Source: Marinobacter sp. BW6 (GTDB lineage: Bacteria; Pseudomonadota; Gammaproteobacteria; Pseudomonadales; Oleiphilaceae). Taken from it: a stretch of 64,000 nt of DNA. The stretch covers positions 1,674,001-1,738,000 of the forward strand of contig NZ_VIRN01000064.1 of NCBI RefSeq assembly GCF_008107725.1. The letters are read 5' to 3'. Under the pieces are notes generated by a model, which saw only the letters and a list, made by a program, of their open reading frames with translations, had not been told where the DNA came from and did not search any database. This document shows, one piece after another, positions 36,554-44,457 of the stretch. A program made the translations under genes and the position numbers. The first letter of the stretch is position 1. The number at the start of each line of letters is the position of its first letter.

Positions 36554-37351
36554 GTGCGAATCTGGGCAGTAGCCAATCAAAAAGGTGGTGTCGGCAAAAC
36601 CACGAGTGTGGTCGCCTTGGGCGGCCTGCTTGCCGAACGCGGCAAGCGTGTTCTCGTTGTGGATCTGGACCCTCATGGCTCACTCACCAGCTGGTTCGGG
36701 TACGATCCGGATACCATCGCGCACAGTGTTTTCGACTTGTTCCAGCACCAGGGCAAGGTTCCGGAAGGGTTGCCTGCCCAACTGATTACGGAAACCAGCT
36801 GCAAGGGCCTGTCCCTTTTGCCGGCGAGTGCCGCCCTGGCCACCCTTGAGCGGCGAATGATCGGCGTGGAGGGAATGGGGCTGATCATTTCCCGGGCCCT
36901 GACCCAGCTCTGGGACGACTTCGATTATGTCCTGCTGGACAATACCCCTTCGCTGGGGGTTTTGATGGTCAATGCCCTGGCGGCGGCGCAGCACCTTATT
37001 ATTCCCGTGCAAACCGAATTTCTGGCCATCAAGGGCCTGGAACGCATGCTCCATACCCTGAAGATGATCATGCGCTCCCAGAAAAACGAACTGTCCTACA
37101 CCATCGTGCCAACCCTGTATGACCGGCGTACCCAGGCATCGGTGAAGAGCCTTAACCTCCTGCGAAAAACCTATCGCGAATCCCTGTGGCAGTTTGCCAT
37201 TCCGGTGGACACCAAGTTCCGGGATGCCAGCCAGGGCGGTATTACGCCCTCTGCACTGGATGCGGAAACCCACGGTGTCCGGGCCTACAGTCATCTGCTG
37301 GACGATCTGATGTCCCGGGTGGGTACGGTGAAGGAGCGTCAGCATGGCTGA
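36554..37351 (+). CDS. ParA-family ATPase of the chemosensory array (ParC-like)
   Basis: The GTG at 36554 follows GGAGAG at seven bases and gives 265 residues beginning MRIWAVANQKGGVGKTT, the family's usual start; ATGs at 36515 and 36530 are less likely. The deviant Walker A is KGGVGKT (10-16), and the signature VVDLDPHGS follows. In Vibrio and Pseudomonas, ParC places chemotaxis arrays at cell poles and works with ParP. The next gene encodes a ParP-like CheW-domain protein, which supports this over plasmid partitioning. Confidence 0.82.
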   Translation: MRIWAVANQKGGVGKTTSVVALGGLLAERGKRVLVVDLDPHGSLTSWFGYDPDTIAHSVFDLFQHQGKVPEGLPAQLITETSCKGLSLLPASAALATLERRMIGVEGMGLIISRALTQLWDDFDYVLLDNTPSLGVLMVNALAAAQHLIIPVQTEFLAIKGLERMLHTLKMIMRSQKNELSYTIVPTLYDRRTQASVKSLNLLRKTYRESLWQFAIPVDTKFRDASQGGITPSALDAETHGVRAYSHLLDDLMSRVGTVKERQHG

Positions 37352-38153
37352 CGATAAATTGACAAGGCTGGCGGATCCGGAAACCGCCATTGCCAGTTAC
37401 CTTGATGAATTGCTGCACACGGCTACCGACACTGCACTCCGGGAGGAAGCCGGGGCGCCTGAACCTGTGAAGCCGGCACCTCAGAAGCCTCAGGTAGCAA
37501 CGCGACCAAGTCCGGCCCCGGTAACAACCGCCGAAAAACCGGCGGCAAGGCCTGAACCGCCCAGGCCGGTTCAGGAAAAGCCCGCCGAGCCAGCCCGGCC
37601 AGTGATGCGTCAGGCTCCGGAGCCGCCTGTGCCCAAGGCGAAAGTGGAAGTGCGGCCAGGGCCGGAGCCGTCTGCGCCGCCATCCCGGCCGGAGTGGTCA
37701 GAGCAGCCCTTTGAGTGCCTTATTTTTACGGTTGCCGGATTGCAGTTGGCAGTGCCACTGATTCTGCTCGGTGCCATTCATCGAATTGAGGAAGAGATCC
37801 GGCCGATCCCGGGAAGCCCGCGCTGGTATATGGGCATTCGCCCTGATCGGGACCACAACCTGCGCGTGGTGGATACCGCCGAATGGATCATGGCGGGGCG
37901 GGTGCCACCCGATGTCCGTGACAACTACCGGTTCGTGATCCGGCTTGATAACAGCGACTGGGGACTGGCCTGTGATGACGTGGCCCAGTCCTTTACTCTC
38001 AGGCCCGACGAAGTGCGCTGGCGGACCGCCCGCAGCAAGCGGCCCTGGCTGGCGGGAACCGTCATTGACCATATGTGCGCGCTGATCGATGTGCGCACCA
38101 TGGCGGACTTGCTGGTGCGGGCCGAAAGAGAGCACCATCTGGATCTGAGCTGA
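37344..38153 (+). CDS. CheW-domain protein with Pro-rich N terminus (ParP-like)
   Basis: This encodes 269 residues. Residues 1-35 are helical, about 36-118 are rich in Pro, Ala and Glu and likely disordered, and about 120-269 form a CheW-like domain (FECLIFTVAGLQLAVPLILLG, then GLACDDVAQSFTL). ParP proteins have exactly this layout: the N terminus binds ParC and the CheW part binds CheA in the array. It overlaps parC by eight bases. A true cheW follows. Confidence 0.8.
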   Translation: MADDKLTRLADPETAIASYLDELLHTATDTALREEAGAPEPVKPAPQKPQVATRPSPAPVTTAEKPAARPEPPRPVQEKPAEPARPVMRQAPEPPVPKAKVEVRPGPEPSAPPSRPEWSEQPFECLIFTVAGLQLAVPLILLGAIHRIEEEIRPIPGSPRWYMGIRPDRDHNLRVVDTAEWIMAGRVPPDVRDNYRFVIRLDNSDWGLACDDVAQSFTLRPDEVRWRTARSKRPWLAGTVIDHMCALIDVRTMADLLVRAEREHHLDLS

Positions 38154-38189
38154 CGCAAACAACGGTTACTGAATGAAACCGAGCCGTGC

Positions 38190-38217
38190 TGGCACGGTTT
38201 GTGCCCTTAACTATAGT
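38190..38217 (+). promoter_or_regulatory. Composite promoter candidate upstream of cheW
   Basis: Two overlapping readings are possible. Sigma-54: TGGCACG with GG (38191-38192), N10, GC (38203-38204), but a poor -12 (TGTGCC). Sigma-70: CTGGCA (38189-38194), 17 bases, TATAGT (38212-38217). The same bases also form hairpins (CCGTG/CACGG; GTGCCC 38201-38206 with GGGCAC 38221-38226, then a T-run near 38234-38241). The function could be termination, initiation or both. Confidence 0.35.
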
Positions 38218-38287
38218 ATTGGGCACTGATGATATTTTTTTGACGATCAGGTTGCCCGCCGGGCAGCCCAAGAGGAGAAACATCGCT

Positions 38288-38776
38288 ATGGCATCCCCGA
38301 GCGGACAAACCAATCAGGCCCAGGACGATCAGGTACTGCAGTACGTTACCTTCCGGCTGGATGATGAGACCTATGGTCTGAATGTCATGCAGATCCAGGA
38401 AGTGCTCAGATACACGGAGATTGCTCCGGTTCCGGGCGCCCCGGATTATGTGCTCGGCATCATCAACCTTCGGGGTAACGTGGTTACCGTCATTGACACC
38501 CGCCGGCGCTTTGGCCTGGCGGATGCGGAAGTAACCGACGCCACCAGGATTGTGGTAATGGAATCCGCCAACCAGGTAATGGGTATCCTGGTGGATTCTG
38601 TGGCCGAGGTGGTGTACCTGAAAGCCAGCGAAATTGAGACCGCACCGAACGTGGGTAACGAGGAAAGTGCCAAGTTTATCCAGGGCGTGTGCAACAAGGA
38701 TGGCGAACTGATCATTCTGGTCGAGTTCGACAAGATGCTGTCAGACCACGAGTGGGCTGAAATCGCAGCACTGTAA
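38288..38776 (+). CDS. cheW: CheW, chemotaxis coupling protein
   Basis: The ATG at 38288 (MASPSGQTNQ) follows AAGAGGAGAAA and gives 162 residues. Family features include YVTFRLDDETYGLNVMQIQEV, the VPGAPDYVLGIINLRGNVV loop and VDSVAEV. It bridges receptors to CheA. The in-frame ATG at 38186 lacks a ribosome-binding site and was rejected. Confidence 0.94.
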   Translation: MASPSGQTNQAQDDQVLQYVTFRLDDETYGLNVMQIQEVLRYTEIAPVPGAPDYVLGIINLRGNVVTVIDTRRRFGLADAEVTDATRIVVMESANQVMGILVDSVAEVVYLKASEIETAPNVGNEESAKFIQGVCNKDGELIILVEFDKMLSDHEWAEIAAL

Positions 38777-38844
38777 TTCGGGGCAACCGGGTTACGCGTC
38801 TGCAGATGGATGCCTTCCGTGGCAATTAACGGGAGACATTCGTC

Positions 38845-39237
38845 ATGTTTGCAGAAATTCCTTCGTATCTTCCCTGGGCGCTGACTGTTGGTGCCTTGTC
38901 TTTGGTTTTCGTTCAGGGCCTGGTGCTCAGACGAGAGGTGCGGAGCCTGAGGGCATCGCTGAAAGAGCGGTGCGATACAATCGGCCGGGAACTGCATGCC
39001 ACCACCAGTGGCAGCATGGGGGTAGGGCAGCGGCTGGTCACCTGCGAACGCCAGTTGCACGAGCTGCGGACCACGCTGGATGAAATGCGCCAGAACGATC
39101 CGCTGCGAATCTCCTACGATGAAGCTTCTCGACTGGTTGATCTTGGCGCCGATATCGACGATCTTATGAACACGTGCGGAATTTCCCGTCCCGAGGCCGA
39201 GCTGGTGTCAGCACTCAGAAAACGTCAGGCGGCCTGA
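38845..39237 (+). CDS. DUF2802 protein linked to chemotaxis genes
   Basis: This 130-residue protein has one N-terminal membrane segment (WALTVGALSLVFVQGLVL), a coiled-coil middle and a C-terminal helical tail (YDEASRLVDLGADIDDLMNTCGISRPEAELVSAL) that resembles a small helix-turn-helix. A DUF2802 gene follows cheW in Pseudomonas as well. Its function is unknown; location suggests a role in the chemotaxis array or motor. Confidence 0.75.
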   Translation: MFAEIPSYLPWALTVGALSLVFVQGLVLRREVRSLRASLKERCDTIGRELHATTSGSMGVGQRLVTCERQLHELRTTLDEMRQNDPLRISYDEASRLVDLGADIDDLMNTCGISRPEAELVSALRKRQAA

Positions 39238-39263
39238 TACCCTGCCGTTACGGACGCTGTTTA

Positions 39264-41546
39264 ATGAAGAGAGTTTATCCGAGGGCCCTTGAGGCCCTCC
39301 GATCTGTATCCCGCCATGATTTTGTTTCCGGTTCTGATCTGGTTCCCTCGATAACCGGCCACTCCATTCCCCGCGAAGAAACCGTCAGTCATATTCTCTC
39401 CCTGCTTCCGGAGATTGAACCGGATCACGTGGTAATGCACGTGGGCGGTGGCTCCGGATATTTTGCCGCTGTGCTCTCAGGGCTGGCCCATCGGGTGATA
39501 TACGTTGAGAGAAATGCGGTTGTCGCCGAAGTGGCCAGAGAGCGGTTTTTCCGTCTCGGTATGCACAATGTCGATGTGGTGGTCGCCAACGCCGAGGACG
39601 CCCAGGCGCCTGACCGGTCATGCGACTTTGTCCTTTGTACATCGTTTATCAAAGAGCCCGGCAGCCTGGTTCATCTATTGCGCAAAGGTGGCCATCTGGT
39701 TTGCCTTGAGGGGCGCGCGGGACCGGTGCCAAGCCTCGCCATGTTTGTGCGTCGCGACAAGGGGCTGGAGCGGGTGCGAACTCTCGGCTGGGTCGACTTT
39801 AACCGCAATGTGGAGCAGATCCTTATCGATCAGGGCGTTGTGGATGACAAGATCCTGGCCGAGTCAAAGGCGGAGGCGGCAAAACAGAATTGCCGATTGC
39901 TTGATGTGCTCCGGCGCAAGCTGAATCTGGAAGAGATGGATCTTTATCGCTCTCTCGCCCGGCAGCGGGGCATGACCTTCACAGACGCAGACGAGCTTCT
40001 GCCGGATCTCCATCCCGCGCTGTTCCGGCGATTCTCCCGGACGTTTCTGGATCTTTCGCGACTGATTCCAATTGCTGAGGAAGATGGCCGGATCACTGTT
40101 GTGACCGATGATCCAGATGCGCGCACGGATCAGCTGGAGCGGCTGAGTCCCAACCAGGTCATTGATTGCCTGCTGGTGACACCGACTGACTTTCGCCGTC
40201 TCTGGTCAGCGCTGGATCTGACCGCCAAAGGACGCCGCTTTGCAGCGGATTACGAACCTGGCCCGGGTAAGCAGGCGGATTCGGCTGGCAGCGCGGATCA
40301 ACTGCTCGGTAAGGATCCGAAAAACAAGCATGTCAGTCCCTATCTGGTGTCCGTCTACGAAGCCATCCTGCTGGATGCTGTGAGTGAAAAGGCCAGCGAC
40401 ATTCATATCGAACAGTACGGTGACCGGATTCGGATTCGCCTGCGGGTAGATGGAGATCTCCATGATCTTCCGCAGTATCAGTTGTCGCCCCGGGAGATCA
40501 AGGGGGTGCTCAATGTCATCAAGCTGCGGGCAGAACTGAACATCGCCGAGCATCGATTGCCCCAGGGCGGGCGATCCAGGCTGCAGCTTGGCGATATGGC
40601 CTATGACCTGCGTATCCAGACCCAACCCTCGCTGCATGGCGAGCATGCCATTATCCGGCTGTTGCCCCAGACCGGTCGCGCGATGACCATTGCCGAACTG
40701 GGCATGTCATCCATGATCGGAGCCCGCTATCAGCGACTGCTGGATAACCCGGCCGGGCTGGTGCTGGTAGTGGGGCCGACCGGGTCCGGCAAGTCCACCA
40801 CCTTGTATGCCGGGCTGCAGACTCTTGCCGATGATGGGCGTCGGAAAGTGATTACCGTGGAAGACCCCATCGAGTACTCCATCGATAATATCCAGCAGAC
40901 CCGGGTGCGGTCGGAAATTGGCTTTGGTTTCGCCGATGCCATGAGATCGTTTGTCCGGGAAGATCCGGACGTGATCCTCGTGGGTGAGATTCGTGACCAG
41001 GAAACCGCGCTGGAAGCGATCCGGGCCTCCCAGACCGGGCACGTAGTTTTGTCGACCCTGCACTGCAACGATGCGGTGGATTCTCTGCAGCGTCTTTACG
41101 ACTTGGGGATCCATCCGAATTCCATCGCCGGTGAGCTGCTGGCCGTTATTGCCCAGCGTCTTGCAAAGCGTATCTGCAAGCATTGTCGAAAGCCGGTGAA
41201 GCCGGATCCAGTGATTTTATCCGAGGTGTTCCCGGATGGTCCCCCGGCCGATTTCCGCTGCTTTGAAGGCGCCGGCTGCGACAAATGCAACGGCCGTGGC
41301 ACCCAGGGCCGAGTGGCGATTGTCGAGTACATGGAAGTCGATTCGGACATCCGGAACGCCATTTCCAGCCAACCGCCGATCGGAGAATTGCGTTGGCGCG
41401 CCCTTGATGCGGGCCTGGTGACCATGCGGGACAGCGCTCTGGATCATGTGATTGAAGGCATTATTCCGCTTTCCGAACTGCCACGGATTCTCCCGAGAGA
41501 GCGGATGGCACCGGAAGTTCGTGGTGGCCGCAGGAGTCAGGAATGA
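39264..41546 (+). CDS. PCMT-like methyltransferase domain fused to GspE/PilB-type ATPase
   Basis: From ATG 39264 the product has 760 residues. Residues 1-180 resemble protein-L-isoaspartate methyltransferase: RHDF near 17-20, PREETVSHI (36-44), SAM motif GGGSGYFAAVL (61-71), VERN (81-84) and GGHLVCL (142-148). Residues about 181-320 resemble the N-terminal domain of GspE/PilB ATPases. Residues 355-745 are a complete secretion ATPase: Walker A GPTGSGKST (504-512), Asp box near 533-540, Walker B ILVGEIRD (571-578) and a four-cysteine metal site (C638, C641, C672, C675). No pilin or platform gene is nearby. I know of no described function for this fusion. Confidence 0.85.
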   Translation: MKRVYPRALEALRSVSRHDFVSGSDLVPSITGHSIPREETVSHILSLLPEIEPDHVVMHVGGGSGYFAAVLSGLAHRVIYVERNAVVAEVARERFFRLGMHNVDVVVANAEDAQAPDRSCDFVLCTSFIKEPGSLVHLLRKGGHLVCLEGRAGPVPSLAMFVRRDKGLERVRTLGWVDFNRNVEQILIDQGVVDDKILAESKAEAAKQNCRLLDVLRRKLNLEEMDLYRSLARQRGMTFTDADELLPDLHPALFRRFSRTFLDLSRLIPIAEEDGRITVVTDDPDARTDQLERLSPNQVIDCLLVTPTDFRRLWSALDLTAKGRRFAADYEPGPGKQADSAGSADQLLGKDPKNKHVSPYLVSVYEAILLDAVSEKASDIHIEQYGDRIRIRLRVDGDLHDLPQYQLSPREIKGVLNVIKLRAELNIAEHRLPQGGRSRLQLGDMAYDLRIQTQPSLHGEHAIIRLLPQTGRAMTIAELGMSSMIGARYQRLLDNPAGLVLVVGPTGSGKSTTLYAGLQTLADDGRRKVITVEDPIEYSIDNIQQTRVRSEIGFGFADAMRSFVREDPDVILVGEIRDQETALEAIRASQTGHVVLSTLHCNDAVDSLQRLYDLGIHPNSIAGELLAVIAQRLAKRICKHCRKPVKPDPVILSEVFPDGPPADFRCFEGAGCDKCNGRGTQGRVAIVEYMEVDSDIRNAISSQPPIGELRWRALDAGLVTMRDSALDHVIEGIIPLSELPRILPRERMAPEVRGGRRSQE

Positions 41547-42646
41547 GCAACACAAAATTGACGTCGAAAGCCGCTCAGCGGGAACCGGTGGAAGTGGTCT
41601 ATGCGGCTGAGCTGGATAAGCTCAGAGGTCTGGATCATGGTCCGGTGCCACCCGGTTGGCATATGTCGCCCCGGGCGGTGGAAAAGTTTGTGATGGGGGA
41701 TGAGAAGCTCGGCATCGAACGGAAATTCGTTGCTGACCGGGCCATGGTGGTTCGGATCATCATTTCCCTGTGCACCAGCCGCGGTTGCCTTCTGGTCGGC
41801 GAGCCGGGCACGGCCAAATCCTGGTTGTCGGAATTGCTGGCTGCGGCCATATCCGGCAGCTCTACGCTGACGCTCCAGGGCGGGGCGGTGAGTGCCGTAG
41901 GGCAGCTCTTGTACAGCTGGAACGAAGCGGTTCTGCATACCGAGGGCCCCTGCCTGAAAGCATTGGTACCCAGCCCCTTGCTCCGGGGCATGATGGAGGG
42001 GCGAATGGTCCGGTTTGAAGAGATCGCCCGCTGTCCCCAGTCGCTGCAGGATGCGCTGCTCTCTGTGCTGTCCGACAGGGTGGTGGTGATCCCCGAACTG
42101 GCGGGCGAGGACGGTGTGGTGCTCGCACGGGAAGGCTTTAATGTCATCGCCACGTCCAACAGTATCGATGAGGGTGTTCACCGGATGAGCGCTGCCCTGA
42201 AACGGCGCATGGACTTCGAGGAGATACGACCGATCCGTGATCTGGCAGACGAGATGGGTGTTGTGCTCCGGGAGGTAGGCAGGGCCAACAGCCGGGCCGG
42301 CATTGAAGTGGAGCTTGAAGAATCGGTCGTCGAGATCCTGGTCACCATGTTCCATGAGCTGCGCAATGGCCAGACCCTGGACGGCCGAAGTACCGACCGT
42401 TTGGCGGGCTCCGCGCTGTCGACTGCGGAAGCGGTTTCGGTCGCTCATGCGGCCAGCCTCAACGCCTGGTATTACGGCGGTGGCAGTATCACGGTTGAAC
42501 AGCTGATGCACCACATCATCGGGTCAGCCCTGAAGGACCAGCCGGAGGACCGGCGACGGTTGCGCCATTACTTTGAAACCACTGTGGCGCCAAGGCGTGG
42601 CGACAACTGGCAGCAGGCCTGGGCGCTCCGCTCACTGATTCACTGA
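41543..42646 (+). CDS. MoxR-family AAA+ ATPase, YehL-like
   Basis: This 367-residue ATPase has Walker A GEPGTAKS (86-93), Walker B VRFEEI (156-161) and sensor-1 FNVIATSN. The wording (AKSWLSELLAAAISGSSTLTLQGG) resembles the YehL branch of MoxR ATPases rather than the Bat-type MoxR at 57703-58665. MoxR proteins usually act with a von Willebrand-A protein to mature or insert a partner; none is adjacent. It overlaps the secretion-ATPase fusion by four bases (ATGA), so the two are probably made together. Its end overlaps the opposing gene by 15 bases. Confidence 0.8.
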   Translation: MSNTKLTSKAAQREPVEVVYAAELDKLRGLDHGPVPPGWHMSPRAVEKFVMGDEKLGIERKFVADRAMVVRIIISLCTSRGCLLVGEPGTAKSWLSELLAAAISGSSTLTLQGGAVSAVGQLLYSWNEAVLHTEGPCLKALVPSPLLRGMMEGRMVRFEEIARCPQSLQDALLSVLSDRVVVIPELAGEDGVVLAREGFNVIATSNSIDEGVHRMSAALKRRMDFEEIRPIRDLADEMGVVLREVGRANSRAGIEVELEESVVEILVTMFHELRNGQTLDGRSTDRLAGSALSTAEAVSVAHAASLNAWYYGGGSITVEQLMHHIIGSALKDQPEDRRRLRHYFETTVAPRRGDNWQQAWALRSLIH

Positions 42647-42946
42647 ATCATCCGGCGCGCCGGGTTTGCGATCATCTGGGGTTAGCCCACGAATATGGAA
42701 GGCAAAAGCCAGGATCTCCGCAATCACCCGGTACAGCGATTCGGGAATCTCTTCGTTCAATGACAGGCGGGCCAGAATGCTGGCCAGCTCTGCATTTTCG
42801 TACAGTGGAACATCGTGCTCCCGAGCTATGCGGATGATCTCCTCCGCCAGCTCGTGGGTGCCAGTGGCGCTAATGGTGGGCGCTTTCTCGCCATCATATT
42901 TAAGCGCCACGGCGGCTCTGCTTTGGTGTTCTTTTTCTGATGTCAT
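42632..42946 (-). CDS. Free FlhB C-terminal-domain homologue (FhlB/YlqH type)
   Basis: This 104-residue protein corresponds to the cleaved cytoplasmic domain of FlhB: AAVALKYDGEKAPTISATG aligns with FlhB residues just after NPTH, and IPESLYRVIAEILAFAFHIR with its end. The NPTH motif and the membrane part are absent. Similar free FlhB-C proteins occur in many flagellated bacteria beside a FliK-like gene, as here, and the E. coli/Salmonella literature shows such domains can substitute for FlhB-C. The role here is unproven. Confidence 0.85.
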   Translation of the reverse strand: MTSEKEHQSRAAVALKYDGEKAPTISATGTHELAEEIIRIAREHDVPLYENAELASILARLSLNEEIPESLYRVIAEILAFAFHIRGLTPDDRKPGAPDDSVNQ

Positions 42947-44325
42947 GCCCGGGTATCCACCAGTCTGTGTTCGAGTCGGGTAACGCTGCTTTGGGGCGTT
43001 CCTCGGCGGCAGTCCAGGTCTGTCACTTCCAGACCCAGCTCGGTCAGGCTCTGTCTCAGTGCGGGAAGCTCCTGGTTTACCTGGCGCAGGGTCGTCTGTT
43101 TCTCCGCCCAGACCCGGGCGCTTACCGCCTGCTGGCGGAGGGCAACATCAAAGTGCAGGGGGCCTGCTTCATCCAGATCCATGGTCAATGAAAGCCGCCA
43201 TTCGGCTGTGGCGGTTTTCGTTGATTTGGTTTCTGACTCCCCCTTGTCCGGGTATTGTTCGATCCGGACCTGAGCCAGTCTCGGCTCATTCTGGGGTGTC
43301 AGCCATGGCAGATCGAGCACGAGGGTGGACGTGGGTGCTGGCCCTGCTGCATCGCCACCGCCTCGGGCGGTCAGTACCTGGCTGTGCAATTGGTTGACGG
43401 TGATCCGGTTGAGCATTCCGGCCAGCAGACGGAGCATCTGCCCCACGCTGGGCGCTTCGCCACTGCCGGGGGGCTGGGGTGTGGCCAGTGGTTGCGGAAA
43501 CTGAAGTGGCGCCTGCATGAGCTCTGGCGTCGAGATAGGTGTCAGCCGGTTGAAGTGCTCCGGTGTACTGCCCTGTTGGGCAAGCAATGCGGTGATTACC
43601 CTGGCAAGCGCCAGCTTGAGATCGGGTAACTGGGCAGAGGGTGTCTGAGCCAGGCGTGATTCGGCGAACAGGCCACTTTCCGAAAGCCATTGGCGTACCT
43701 GTTGTGATGTCGTGTCCTGGCTGCCAGAGCCGGGGGTCAGGCTGTTCCCCGAAGGCAGCCTCGCCACCATTTGTTCAATAGCCTGCCTGGCGGCTTCCGG
43801 AAGAGGTTGGGGGGCTCGCGATGAGGGCAGTTGGCCCGGTAGCGGGTCTTGGCGGAGGCCCTGTGTCAGGGTGCCCATCAGTCTGGCCAGACCAGAGTCC
43901 AGGGTTTGCTGCCAGGGCAGCCGCTGGGCGAGGGCCCGGGCGATACCGGCTTCGGGCGCGGGAGCCAGTTTGCCCATCAGCTGCAGCTCATTGCCAGCCC
44001 GCATTACTTTTACCCAATCACCGGTCGCCAGTTCGGTCTTGCCGACGGCGGCCTGAACGAGAAGAGACTTGCCCCGAATGTCCAGTAACAGATCTGCACC
44101 GTTGCCGCCCTGACGGTTGATGATTTCTGCCACCCGGGCCAGGGTGGTTTCCCGGTTTGTCAGCTGCAGCTGATCGAGTAGCTGCCGTGCTGATGCAGCC
44201 ACGGGCTCGCGGGCCGCTTCGGTTGTGACTGCAGGCCGGGAAGTGTGCGTTGCAGGCTGAGCTGGAGGTGTCGGGGGCTGTTGTCCGTTGGGTAGTTTCA
44301 TCGTCACTGATTTGATGTTGGACAA
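42943..44325 (-). CDS. Second FliK-like hook-length control protein
   Basis: This encodes 460 residues. The N terminus and middle are rich in Gln, Pro, Ala and Thr (QPPTPPAQPATH). The C-terminal part (about 365-450; WRLSLTMDLDEAGPLHFDVAL to LRQSLTELGLEVTDLDCR) is a FliK-type C-terminal domain. It overlaps the FlhB-C gene by four bases. Together they mirror the FliK-FlhB pair of the main cluster, and could tune the export switch or serve another function. It is divergent from ccmA. Confidence 0.8.
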   Translation of the reverse strand: MSNIKSVTMKLPNGQQPPTPPAQPATHTSRPAVTTEAAREPVAASARQLLDQLQLTNRETTLARVAEIINRQGGNGADLLLDIRGKSLLVQAAVGKTELATGDWVKVMRAGNELQLMGKLAPAPEAGIARALAQRLPWQQTLDSGLARLMGTLTQGLRQDPLPGQLPSSRAPQPLPEAARQAIEQMVARLPSGNSLTPGSGSQDTTSQQVRQWLSESGLFAESRLAQTPSAQLPDLKLALARVITALLAQQGSTPEHFNRLTPISTPELMQAPLQFPQPLATPQPPGSGEAPSVGQMLRLLAGMLNRITVNQLHSQVLTARGGGDAAGPAPTSTLVLDLPWLTPQNEPRLAQVRIEQYPDKGESETKSTKTATAEWRLSLTMDLDEAGPLHFDVALRQQAVSARVWAEKQTTLRQVNQELPALRQSLTELGLEVTDLDCRRGTPQSSVTRLEHRLVDTRA

Positions 44326-44346
44326 GAGTAATCCGCCGGCACTTTC

Positions 44347-44356
44347 GTTATAATAC
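44347..44356. promoter_or_regulatory. -10-like element between the FliK-like gene and ccmA
   Basis: The near-palindrome GTTATAATAC contains TATAAT (44349-44354) on plus and TATTAT on minus, in the 132-base divergent gap. No good -35 is present at 16-18 bases on either strand. It could serve either operon. Confidence 0.3.
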
Positions 44357-44457
44357 GCCGCGCCGGCAGGTCATGCGCGAACAATATTCATGGCCGCCGC
44401 TGTCACGAATGCACCCGATGCCGTCTTCACGCGCATCGTCCTGGTTACGGGGCCCTG

